A stretch of DNA of 64,000 nucleotides from Silvibacterium bohemicum (GTDB lineage: Bacteria; Acidobacteriota; Terriglobia; Terriglobales; Acidobacteriaceae): NCBI RefSeq assembly GCF_001006305.1, contig NZ_LBHJ01000003.1, forward strand, positions 186,001 to 250,000, given 5' to 3'. The notes under the pieces were generated by a model. It worked only from the letters and a program-made list of their open reading frames with translations, made no database searches and was not told the origin of the DNA. The translations under genes and the position numbers were made by a program. This document shows, piece after piece, positions 26,179 through 33,958 of this stretch (its first letter is position 1; every line of letters starts with the position of its first letter).

Positions 26179-27484
26179 GGAATCATCTGAGAATCTAGAG
26201 ATCGACGCTAGCTTTCGCCTTGATTGGAATTCGGATGCGTTAAATATCGACCGTTTAATTTTGGACACTTTGCCCCTACCGATGGCTGCATTGGAGGGGT
26301 CAGATCACATCCTGCGCTACGCGAATCCCGCCTTCTGCCGGCTGGTCTCGAAGACTGAAGCTGAATTGATGGGGAAGCCTTTCGTAGAGGTCGTGCCCCG
26401 GGAGGGCTGTCTTGCGTTGCTGAACCTCGTATATGACACGGGCGAAGTCAGAATCCAGATTGAACCGAAAGAGACAGAAGCTCATTCCGCGCGCTGGTCG
26501 TATACGATGTGGCCCATCCTTGATGCAGATGATCACCCGGTGGGAGTCATGATGCAAGTGACGGAGACTACACAATTCCATCAGCGGGCGATCGCCGTGA
26601 ATGAGCAACTGCTGTTGTCGGGAGTGCGCCAGCATGAACTCAGAGAAACGGCAGAGAAGCTGAACGCGCAACTACAACTTGAAATCGCCGAGCGGAAGAA
26701 GATGGAGCGTGCCCTGGTGACCAGCGAAAAGCTGGCGGTGACGGCGAGATTCGCCTTAACCATGGCGCATGAGATTAACAATCCTTTAGAAGCAATGACG
26801 AATCTGGTATATCTGCTGGCTGCTCTCCAAACCAGTCCGGAAGCGGAGGCTTACATCGCTACAATAGAAGATCAGTTACAGGGTCTGAGTCGCATTGCTA
26901 CCCAGGCGCTCAAGTTTCACCGCGATGCCAACAAGCCCGAAGTATTCAAATTGAATGCGGTGCTCCGCGAGGTATCGGACTTTTACCGCCCGCAGTCCGA
27001 GAGGCAAGGAATTGTTCTTCATCAACGATTAGAGACGGATGGGGCCATTTCAGCCTTCAGAAGCGAAATTGTACAGGTCATTACGAACCTGTTGCTCAAT
27101 GCGCTTGATGCCACGCCCGCTGGCGGACAGGTCATCATTCATCTATATTCTGCTCCACGCTGGCTCTGTGACATCCATGCTTCATGCGGTTATTGCCTCT
27201 CGATTGCTGATTCTGGAAGTGGTATTGCGCCGCAAGATCGAGCACGGATTTATCAGCCTTTCTTCACCACAAAAGGGGAACGAGGAACGGGTCTCGGCTT
27301 ATGGGTAAGCGCGGGTATCCTCGACCGCATTGGTGGTTCGATACGTGTCTGGAGCACACGTCGACCGGGTCGCTCGGGCACATGTTTCTCACTCTTCCTG
27401 CCCGTCGAGCAAGCCATCTTTACACCGCTTCGCCGCCGCCGCAAAGAGTCGACGGAAGTTCAAGGCGCTCGCCGAGACCGGTGA
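26150..27484 (+). CDS. PAS-domain sensor histidine kinase, soluble
   Basis: 444 residues without membrane segments. A PAS domain covers about residues 35-150 (LPLPMAALEGSDHILRYANPAFCRLVSKTEAELMG). A coiled linker follows (LRETAEKLNAQLQLEIAERKKME), then the dimerisation helix with the phospho-acceptor in TMAHEINNPLEAMTN, and the ATPase domain: N box NLLLNALDA, G1 ADSGSGIAP, F box PFFTTKGERGTGLGLWVSAG. No receiver domain or response-regulator gene is adjacent, so its partner is elsewhere. The overlap with the KaiC-like gene argues that KaiC state and kinase act in one pathway, as SasA and KaiC do in cyanobacteria. Confidence 0.85.
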   Translation: MIRKARTKLRESSENLEIDASFRLDWNSDALNIDRLILDTLPLPMAALEGSDHILRYANPAFCRLVSKTEAELMGKPFVEVVPREGCLALLNLVYDTGEVRIQIEPKETEAHSARWSYTMWPILDADDHPVGVMMQVTETTQFHQRAIAVNEQLLLSGVRQHELRETAEKLNAQLQLEIAERKKMERALVTSEKLAVTARFALTMAHEINNPLEAMTNLVYLLAALQTSPEAEAYIATIEDQLQGLSRIATQALKFHRDANKPEVFKLNAVLREVSDFYRPQSERQGIVLHQRLETDGAISAFRSEIVQVITNLLLNALDATPAGGQVIIHLYSAPRWLCDIHASCGYCLSIADSGSGIAPQDRARIYQPFFTTKGERGTGLGLWVSAGILDRIGGSIRVWSTRRPGRSGTCFSLFLPVEQAIFTPLRRRRKESTEVQGARRDR

Positions 27485-27553
27485 AAGAGTAGCAGGAAAC
27501 TGGGAGGATGAGTGACCTCATCTGCCGGATTTTATAGAGCGACCCTTGAACAT

Positions 27554-29833
27554 TCATCGCCAGGAGACGTCTCCCAGGTGACCAGCAATCGCGGCCTGCC
27601 CAAGACTTAGGCCGCCATCGCCGCAAGGGACCTGAGACTGTGTGTAAACCTTTAGACCTTCCGTTCTCAGCAGGCGATCGAGGCCAACTGTGAGGTGCGT
27701 ATTCAGAAAGCACCCTCCACTGAGACAGACATCCTGGATGCCGGTACTCAGAGAAATCCTGTGAATGACGTCCGCGAGCGTAGATAGAAGACCCCGATGA
27801 AACCGCCGGCTGATGGTTGCCTGCGAGACGCCATGCTTTAGGTCAGCGAGAATTTGTTCAAAAAGCGATGCTGTCCCAATCGCGCGGCACTCGCCCTCCT
27901 GGACGAAAAAACAGTACTCCCCGTCCTCCATCCTGTCCTGGCAGCAGGCCTCCAGTTCGATCGCCGCCTGAGCTTCAAAGCTCACCTCTGTGCGCAGACC
28001 GATCAGGGCAGCAACAGCATCAAATAACCGGCCGCAACTTGATGTGAGCGGAGACCGAATGCGTTGAACCGCCATGCGCCGCACCATTTCGAGATGACCG
28101 GCCGGTATCGAACCGAGGAACGGCAGGCCCTCTTCCAGGCAGTTCCCACCCGCGTGATCGAGATACGCAACCGCCATGCGCCATGGCTCTCGAATGGCCT
28201 GCGCTCCTCCCGGCATCGGCACGTAATTCAGATGCGCGGCCCGCTCGAAACCCCGGAAGTCTGCGATCAGGATCTCCCCGCCCCAAACCTGGCCGTCCGT
28301 GCCGTAGCCGGTGCCATCCAGCGCTACGCCGATGACCCGCCCTGCAAGCTGATTCTCTGCCATGCAACTGGCGATGTGCGCGTGGTGGTGCTGCACGGGG
28401 ATGGTTCGGACGTCCTGCTGTTGGGTAGCCCACTGGGTCGAGAGATAGCCTGGATGAAGATCGTGGGCAATCAACGATGGCTTCCATTCGAGGATGTTTT
28501 CGAGGTGGGCGATGGACTCCTGAAAGAATTGGTAGGCTGCCAGGCTCTCAAGATCGCCGATATGTTGTCCCACAAAGGCGTGTTCTCCCTTGGTCATGCA
28601 AACGGCACTTTTCAACTCTCCGCCGACAGCGAGCACCCCGGGAAGCCCACGTTCGATGGTGACCGGCACGGGAACAAAACCGCGAGAGCGGCGCAGCATC
28701 GTAGTGCGCCCCTGGAAGTTGCGGACCACCGAGTCATCGCAGCGCAGGAGGATCTCGCGATCGTGGGAGAGAAAATAGTCGGCGATGCCGCGCAGCCGAT
28801 CGATGGCCTCGTCATTCTCGATGCAGATTGGCTCCTCGCACAGGTTGGCGCTGGTCATGACCAGTGCCGCGAAGCTCCCCCGCGCAAATAGCAAGTGTTG
28901 TATTGGGGTGTACGGGAGAAAGATCCCGAGGTCGGGACTTCGTGGAGCGATGCTCTCTGGAAGACCTGAGCAGCTCCTGGCTCTCATCAACACAATGGGC
29001 CGCTGGGGCGATTCGAGCAATGCCCGGTCCGCTTCGCTGACAACGCACAAGCTGTCCGCTTGAGCAACGTCCGGAACCATCACCGCCAGCGGCTTTTCAA
29101 AGCGTCTTTTGCATCGCCGCAGCTCTTCGACAGCAGCAGACTGGGTCGCATCCACACAGAGATGAAATCCTCCGAGCCCCTTGATGGCGACGATCCAACC
29201 AGCCTTGAGAAAGTCAATTGTCTGGGCGAGAGGATCGCCGCCGACAGCGTTTCCCTCCGCATCCAGGAAGGCGAGCTGCGGGCCGCAATTCCAGCAGGCA
29301 TTCGGCTGCGCATGAAAACGGCGACTGAATGGATCGTCATACTCGGCTTGGCATTGAGCGCACATGCCAAATGCCGCCATCGAAGTATTGGGGCGGTCGT
29401 AGGGAATGCGTTTGAGAATCGTAAATCGAGGTCCGCAGTTGGTGCAGTTGATGAATGGATAACCATAACGGCGGTCGGCGGGATCGAGTAATTCGCGCAA
29501 ACAGTCCGCACAGGTGGCGATGTCTGGAGCGATCAGTGTATCCGCGTGCTCGCCGGCTTCGCTGCGATGGATCGTGAAATCTGTGCCCGGCAGGCATGCA
29601 ACCTCTTCGACAGAAAGCGACGCGATTCTCGCGAGCGGCGGGGCTTCGGACTCAAGGCTCCGCAGAAACCTCCCGAGTGTGTCGTCCGGACCTTGTACTT
29701 CAATCGTGACACCTGCGACGGTGTTCCTCACATGCCCGCTGAGCCCGTAACGATAGGCGAGGCGATAGACGTGCGGACGAAATCCCACGCCCTGCACGAT
29801 GCCGGAGACCGAAATCCGTTTGCGCGCCTTCAT
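27554..29833 (-). CDS. hypF: [NiFe]-hydrogenase maturation carbamoyltransferase HypF
   Basis: 759 residues from the ATG at 29833 (a GTG at 29875 is in frame but overlaps hypB). Order of domains: acylphosphatase-like (ISVSGIVQGVGFRPHVYRLA), zinc fingers (CADCLRELLDP, CTNCGPRFTI, CAQCQAEYDD, CWNCGP), a YrdC-like domain (AVEELRRCKRRFEKPLAVM) and a Kae1-like domain with VQHHHAHIASCMAEN and VALDGTGYGTDGQVWGGE. HypF makes carbamoyl-AMP from carbamoyl phosphate and loads HypE, the source of the active-site cyanides. Last gene of the large-subunit operon. Its 3' end exists as a decayed copy at about 22 kb. Confidence 0.95.
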   Translation of the reverse strand: MKARKRISVSGIVQGVGFRPHVYRLAYRYGLSGHVRNTVAGVTIEVQGPDDTLGRFLRSLESEAPPLARIASLSVEEVACLPGTDFTIHRSEAGEHADTLIAPDIATCADCLRELLDPADRRYGYPFINCTNCGPRFTILKRIPYDRPNTSMAAFGMCAQCQAEYDDPFSRRFHAQPNACWNCGPQLAFLDAEGNAVGGDPLAQTIDFLKAGWIVAIKGLGGFHLCVDATQSAAVEELRRCKRRFEKPLAVMVPDVAQADSLCVVSEADRALLESPQRPIVLMRARSCSGLPESIAPRSPDLGIFLPYTPIQHLLFARGSFAALVMTSANLCEEPICIENDEAIDRLRGIADYFLSHDREILLRCDDSVVRNFQGRTTMLRRSRGFVPVPVTIERGLPGVLAVGGELKSAVCMTKGEHAFVGQHIGDLESLAAYQFFQESIAHLENILEWKPSLIAHDLHPGYLSTQWATQQQDVRTIPVQHHHAHIASCMAENQLAGRVIGVALDGTGYGTDGQVWGGEILIADFRGFERAAHLNYVPMPGGAQAIREPWRMAVAYLDHAGGNCLEEGLPFLGSIPAGHLEMVRRMAVQRIRSPLTSSCGRLFDAVAALIGLRTEVSFEAQAAIELEACCQDRMEDGEYCFFVQEGECRAIGTASLFEQILADLKHGVSQATISRRFHRGLLSTLADVIHRISLSTGIQDVCLSGGCFLNTHLTVGLDRLLRTEGLKVYTQSQVPCGDGGLSLGQAAIAGHLGDVSWR

Positions 29834-29834
29834 G

Positions 29835-30515
29835 CTAAACCCGTGCGGTGGATGCGCGCCGCAACCGTGCTTCACGGCGGCGCGACAGCCACGCCTGCCA
29901 CCCGTCGAATCCCTGGCCGGTTGTGCAGGATAGCTCTACAATCTCGATGCCCGGGTGAACAAGTCTGGCGTTGGCCCGCGCTTGTTCCATGTTGAACGGA
30001 ACGTGCGGCAGCAGGTCGATCTTCGTCAATACGAGAAGCTCGGATTTGGCAAAGATCGATGGATACTTGAGAGGCTTGTCGTCTCCTTCGGTTACGCTCA
30101 AAAGGACGACCTTTGTTTCTTCTCCCAGGTCATAGCTCGATGGGCAAACCAGATTCCCCACATTTTCGATGAACAGCAAATCGATCTCATCAAGGGACCA
30201 GCGTTCGAGCGCGCGCTCAATCATCCTGCCATCGAGATGGCAGACTCCGCCGGTTGTGATCTGCTGCACCGGAAATCCATAGCGGGCCAAGCGCTTCGCG
30301 TCATTCTCGGTTTGCAGATCTCCCGTCAGCACAGCCACTCTTTCCTCTGGCCGGAAGCCGCCGAGAGTCTCTTCGAGCAGCGTGGTCTTACCCGAGCCGG
30401 GCGAGCTGATGAGGTTCAGGCAAAGCGTGCCCTGCTCTTCAAAACGATCTCGGAGGGACGCGGCAATTCGCTGATTCTCACTGAGCACTTTCTTCTCAAC
30501 CGGGATGACAGTCAT
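29835..30515 (-). CDS. hypB: Hydrogenase nickel-insertion GTPase HypB
   Basis: 226 residues from the ATG at 30515, which overlaps the hypA stop by ATGA. P-loop LISSPGSGKTTLLEETL, the metal-site GGVCHLDGRMIERAL, switch region LLFIENVGNLVCPSSYDLGE and the NKxD-like guanine motif LTKIDLLPHV are all in place. The N-terminal nickel-binding CxxCGC and the histidine-rich nickel-storage tail of some HypB proteins are absent, so it acts only as the GTPase that drives nickel transfer with HypA. Confidence 0.95.
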   Translation of the reverse strand: MTVIPVEKKVLSENQRIAASLRDRFEEQGTLCLNLISSPGSGKTTLLEETLGGFRPEERVAVLTGDLQTENDAKRLARYGFPVQQITTGGVCHLDGRMIERALERWSLDEIDLLFIENVGNLVCPSSYDLGEETKVVLLSVTEGDDKPLKYPSIFAKSELLVLTKIDLLPHVPFNMEQARANARLVHPGIEIVELSCTTGQGFDGWQAWLSRRREARLRRASTARV

Positions 30516-30859
30516 GCTTCCTCCAATTCGACATAGGTCAGATCCAACTCCTCGCCGCCCACCAGCGCAATCGTTTCCGACGCGCAGAGGGGACAAGGCT
30601 CGCTGTAGACGGCGGTTTCAAACTGATGATCGCAATTGAGGCATCGATTGCGCCGTGGGCAGCTTTGAATTTCAAAGTCGACCGTATCCAGTTCTGTGCC
30701 CTGCGTGAGCGCGGTAAACGCGAAGCGCAGCGCGTCGCTATCCACTCCCGCGAGCGTCCCGATACGAATGCCGATGCGGACAAGCTTCGAGCCTGTCCGG
30801 CGCGCGGCCTCTGCCTGTCCGGCTTCGATAATCGCGTTGGCAATCCCGATTTCATGCAT
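30512..30859 (-). CDS. hypA: Hydrogenase nickel chaperone HypA
   Basis: 115 residues beginning MHEIGIANAI, where His2 (with the Met1 amine) is the nickel ligand of the family. The zinc site is formed by two CXXC pairs in RCLNCDHQF and PCPLCASE. Start ATG at 30859, just 4 bp after the hypE stop; longer frames run into hypE. It delivers nickel to the large-subunit precursor together with HypB. Confidence 0.94.
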   Translation of the reverse strand: MHEIGIANAIIEAGQAEAARRTGSKLVRIGIRIGTLAGVDSDALRFAFTALTQGTELDTVDFEIQSCPRRNRCLNCDHQFETAVYSEPCPLCASETIALVGGEELDLTYVELEEA

Positions 30860-30863
30860 GGCG

Positions 30864-31904
30864 TCAGCAGATCCGAGGCAGAGGATCGTTTGCGAGCATG
30901 TCCACGATCCTGGTAGCCCCCAGGGCAGTGCGCATCGTGAGCAGGCCGGAGTTCGCGCTGGTGATGCTGCCAATCCTGCTTGCGCCCGCGCCCTGCGGAT
31001 GTCGTTGCATTGCAGCTAAAAGGCGCTCGGCATCTTCAGGAGCACAAATCGCGAGAAGCTTCCCCTCATTCGCAATGTAAAGAGGATCGAGCCCCAGCAG
31101 CTCGCAGGCTCCGCGCACCTCCTCCCGTAGGGGAATGGCCTTCTCTTCCAGCTGGATGCCGACTCCGGAGGTTTGGGCGATTTCGTTGCAGGAGCTGGCG
31201 ACGCCGCCCCGGGTGGGATCCCGCATGCAGCGAATCGTCGCACCTGTCGCCAATAGATCGGCGACGAGCGAGTGCAACGGCGCGGTATCACTCACAATGT
31301 CCGCTTCGAACGATAGCCCCTCGCGTTCCGCGAGAATCGCGATCCCATGATCGCCAATCGGTCCACTGAGCAGCACGACATCTCCGGGCCGAGCCTGATC
31401 GGCTGAAAGATGCAGGTGGGTATCCACGATCCCGATGCCGGCTGTGTTGATAAACATCCCGTCGCAGCTGCCCTTTTCGACAACCTTCGTATCGCCCGTA
31501 ACAATCTGCACGCTGGCGCGTTGGGCAGCCTCCCGCATTGACGAGACAATCCGTCGCAGGCATTCGAGCGGAAAGCCTTCTTCGAGAATGAACGCGGCAC
31601 TCAGAAAAAGCGGAGTCGCGCCCCCGACCGCAAGATCATTCACCGTACCGTGGACGGCGAGCGAGCCGATGTCGCCGCCGCGAAAGAAGAGCGGTTTGAC
31701 TACGAAGGAATCGGTAGTGAATGCGAGCCTGGCGCCGCCGATCTCGAGGAAAGCCTGATCATCGGCTCTACCGAGGATCGAGTTGCCGAAGGCGGGCAGG
31801 AAAACGTTCCGGAACAGGTCGGCCGAGAGCCTGCCGCCGCCGCCGTGCCCCATCAGAATCGTCTCCGTGTCGAAAACAGGAAGAGGACAGGTAAGAGGGT
31901 TCAT
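30864..31904 (-). CDS. hypE: Hydrogenase maturation protein HypE
   Basis: 346 residues from the ATG at 31904, overlapping the hypD stop by ATGA. It is a PurM/ThiL-fold ATP-binding protein: MGHGGGGRLSADLFRNVF, AFTTDSFVVKPLFFRGGDIG, VTGDTKVVEKG, then MRDPTRGGVASSCNEIA and the invariant C-terminal DPLPRIC. The final cysteine receives the carbamoyl group from HypF and is dehydrated to a thiocyanate, which supplies CN to the iron. Confidence 0.95.
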   Translation of the reverse strand: MNPLTCPLPVFDTETILMGHGGGGRLSADLFRNVFLPAFGNSILGRADDQAFLEIGGARLAFTTDSFVVKPLFFRGGDIGSLAVHGTVNDLAVGGATPLFLSAAFILEEGFPLECLRRIVSSMREAAQRASVQIVTGDTKVVEKGSCDGMFINTAGIGIVDTHLHLSADQARPGDVVLLSGPIGDHGIAILAEREGLSFEADIVSDTAPLHSLVADLLATGATIRCMRDPTRGGVASSCNEIAQTSGVGIQLEEKAIPLREEVRGACELLGLDPLYIANEGKLLAICAPEDAERLLAAMQRHPQGAGASRIGSITSANSGLLTMRTALGATRIVDMLANDPLPRIC

Positions 31905-33004
31905 TGGATGGTCACCAAACTGTGCCGGCGGTACTGGTAGTAGGCAGAACAGGCTCCTTCGGAAGAAACCATGGGCGCGCCGAGCGGGCTCTCCGGTGTG
32001 CAGACACTTCCGAATGCGGAACAGTCCGTGGGCTTCTGCAGACCCTTGAGTATCTCGGCGCTGATGCAGGCAGAGGGCGCTTCCGCCTGCGGAACTTGCA
32101 AGTCGAAAACTTTGTCCGCATCCCAGGCTGCGAACTTCCCCCGCAGCCGTAGGCCGCTCTGTGGGATTTCTCCCAGACCGCGCCATGACTGATCGGCGAC
32201 CTCAAACACTTCGCGGAGAATGCGCTGCGCTTCGAGATTGCCACGGTAGCTTACGGAGCGCGTGTATTCGTTGGCGAACTCGGCGCGACCCTCCTCCAGT
32301 TGGGTGACCAATCCGAGGATGGCCTGCAACAGGTCGACAGGTTCAAATCCGCCGACGACAATCGGCACATGGAACTCCTGGACCAGGTCTTCGTAGTCCG
32401 AGCAGCCCACGACCGTGCAGACATGTCCCGGAGCGATAAAGCCCTGTACCCGGTTATCGGGCGAAGCCGCCAGGGCACGGATGGCCGGAGGTACAAGAAC
32501 GTGGGAAGCGAGCAGAAAGAAATTGTCCAGCCCCTCGCGGTGCGCCTGATACACCGCCATGGCATTGGCCGGGGCTGTAGTCTCGAATCCGACCGCTAGA
32601 AAGACTACTTTGCGATTCGAGTTGAGACGGGCAATCCTCAGAGCATCGAGCGGAGAGTAGACCATGCGGACATCGGCGCCGCGGGCCTTTGCGGAGAAAA
32701 GGTCTATCTTTGTGCCGGGCACCCGCAGCAGGTCTCCGTACGAGACCAGGGTCACGTCGTCGCGTTGCGCCAGTTCAATAGCGCGATCCAGAATGCTCGC
32801 CGGCGTTACGCAAACGGGGCAGCCTGGACCATGCACCAGCTCGATCGATGACGGGAGCAGCTCATCGAGCCCGTAGCGCATGATGGTGTGAGTCTGACCG
32901 CCGCATATCTCCATCAGCACCCACGGGTGCGCCACTTTGCGTTCAATCTCTCTTAGCAGACGCGCGGCCAGCCGGCCATCGCGGTATTCATCCAGATATT
33001 TCAT
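31901..33004 (-). CDS. hypD: Fe-(CN)2CO scaffold protein HypD
   Basis: 367 residues. Conserved HypD elements: ICGGQTHTIMRYGL, VHGPGCPVCVTP, VFLAVGFETTAPANA, APGHVCTVVG with the following FHVPIVVGGFEPVD, and the C-terminal cysteine cluster region. HypD carries a [4Fe-4S] cluster and, with HypC, holds the iron while its CN and CO ligands are attached. Start ATG at 33004 overlaps the hypC stop (ATGA). Confidence 0.95.
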   Translation of the reverse strand: MKYLDEYRDGRLAARLLREIERKVAHPWVLMEICGGQTHTIMRYGLDELLPSSIELVHGPGCPVCVTPASILDRAIELAQRDDVTLVSYGDLLRVPGTKIDLFSAKARGADVRMVYSPLDALRIARLNSNRKVVFLAVGFETTAPANAMAVYQAHREGLDNFFLLASHVLVPPAIRALAASPDNRVQGFIAPGHVCTVVGCSDYEDLVQEFHVPIVVGGFEPVDLLQAILGLVTQLEEGRAEFANEYTRSVSYRGNLEAQRILREVFEVADQSWRGLGEIPQSGLRLRGKFAAWDADKVFDLQVPQAEAPSACISAEILKGLQKPTDCSAFGSVCTPESPLGAPMVSSEGACSAYYQYRRHSLVTIQ

Positions 33005-33279
33005 AGCCGCTCCTCTGTCTCTTCGGCTTCTTCCCCAGACGGTAATTCACCTTGCAACAGTCCCATCTGTTCCAAGGCGATATAGGTCAGCTCCGCTTCC
33101 TCCGCATTCACTTGGCTGATCGCGAACCCGACATGCACCATCACGTAATCGCCCACGACAACTTCCGGGACGAAGTCGAGGGACACAGGTTGCGTGATGC
33201 CGCCGAACTGCACGCGTCCGATACGCAGGGCGTTTTCGGTTCCGATAGAGATGACCTTGCCGGGAATTGCAAGACACAT
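33001..33279 (-). CDS. hypC: Hydrogenase assembly chaperone HypC
   Basis: 92 residues starting MCLAIPGKVISIG with the essential Cys2, then VSLDFVPEVVVGDYVMVHVGFAISQV as the small OB-fold barrel, and an acidic C-terminal tail rich in Glu. HypC binds HypD and carries the iron centre to the large-subunit precursor. Located between the maturation protease and hypD. Confidence 0.95.
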   Translation of the reverse strand: MCLAIPGKVISIGTENALRIGRVQFGGITQPVSLDFVPEVVVGDYVMVHVGFAISQVNAEEAELTYIALEQMGLLQGELPSGEEAEETEERL

Positions 33280-33294
33280 GGAGCGATGCCTCCT

Positions 33295-33813
33295 TTATGG
33301 GACGACCAACGACCGAATCGCCATGAGAGCAGACCTATCTTCGTCCCACTGTGCGACCTGTTTTAATGCAGCTTCGATCAGACCGCTCTGGGCCGCCTCA
33401 ACTTCTGGTGTGAGAACCGTCCCCCAATCTGTGGATTCGGGCTGCACTCCGAGGAGAACGACCTCCGTGGGCGAGGCCTCCATCAGGCGCAGAGCATCCA
33501 TCAGGTCCGCCAATCCAAGCAGGTGTACGCTCTTGGAAGTCGGGAGATTGGCCAGCTCCTGGCCCTGAAACCGCACCAACGTGCCCGGATCCGCGCCTGT
33601 ATCCACAGCATCGAGCACCAGCAAGTGGGAGATGCCGTGGAGCGCATGCAGGAGATCGAGACCGAGGGTTCCGCCTTCGATGGCCTCGATTCCACGCGGC
33701 AACCGGCCATTCTCGGTCAGCCTGCGCAGCGCGAGCATGCCGGCAGCATCGTCGGTGCGCATCAGGTTGCCAAGCCCGAGAACGCCGATCTGCAGGAGCT
33801 CAGTTCGACTCAT
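33295..33813 (-). CDS. [NiFe]-hydrogenase maturation endopeptidase (HyaD/HybD family)
   Basis: 172 residues. LGLGNLMRTDDAAGMLAL matches the GxGNxLxxDDGxG motif whose Asp binds nickel. The second metal region is LLVLDAVDTGADPGTL, and SVHLLGLADLMDALRL carries the conserved His. It removes the short C-terminal peptide of the large subunit after nickel insertion, so its substrate is the protein encoded just upstream. It overlaps the 48-residue frame before it by ATGA. Confidence 0.92.
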   Translation of the reverse strand: MSRTELLQIGVLGLGNLMRTDDAAGMLALRRLTENGRLPRGIEAIEGGTLGLDLLHALHGISHLLVLDAVDTGADPGTLVRFQGQELANLPTSKSVHLLGLADLMDALRLMEASPTEVVLLGVQPESTDWGTVLTPEVEAAQSGLIEAALKQVAQWDEDRSALMAIRSLVVP

Positions 33814-33956
33814 AAGCGGCCTTCCGAGGATTGCTGACCAGGCGCCGGAGCGTCACTAGGACTAACATGCACAGGCGCTGTCCGTTCCAACTTCTTGGCC
33901 GTAACGCCACAGGAAGAAGTCGCGTCTACGCAGGTTGCCATATGTGCCCCGGTCAT
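33810..33956 (-). CDS. Small 48-residue protein between large subunit and protease genes
   Basis: The ATG at 33956 lies 2 bp after the large-subunit stop, and the stop overlaps the protease start by ATGA, so the frame fills the junction exactly. The product MTGAHMATCVDATSSCGVT plus a serine-, proline- and glycine-rich tail has two cysteines and no membrane helix. No clear ribosome site, so translation would be by coupling. I do not recognise it. It may be a real operon gene or only a bridge for ribosomes. Confidence 0.4.
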   Translation of the reverse strand: MTGAHMATCVDATSSCGVTAKKLERTAPVHVSPSDAPAPGQQSSEGRL

Positions 33957-33958
33957 TT

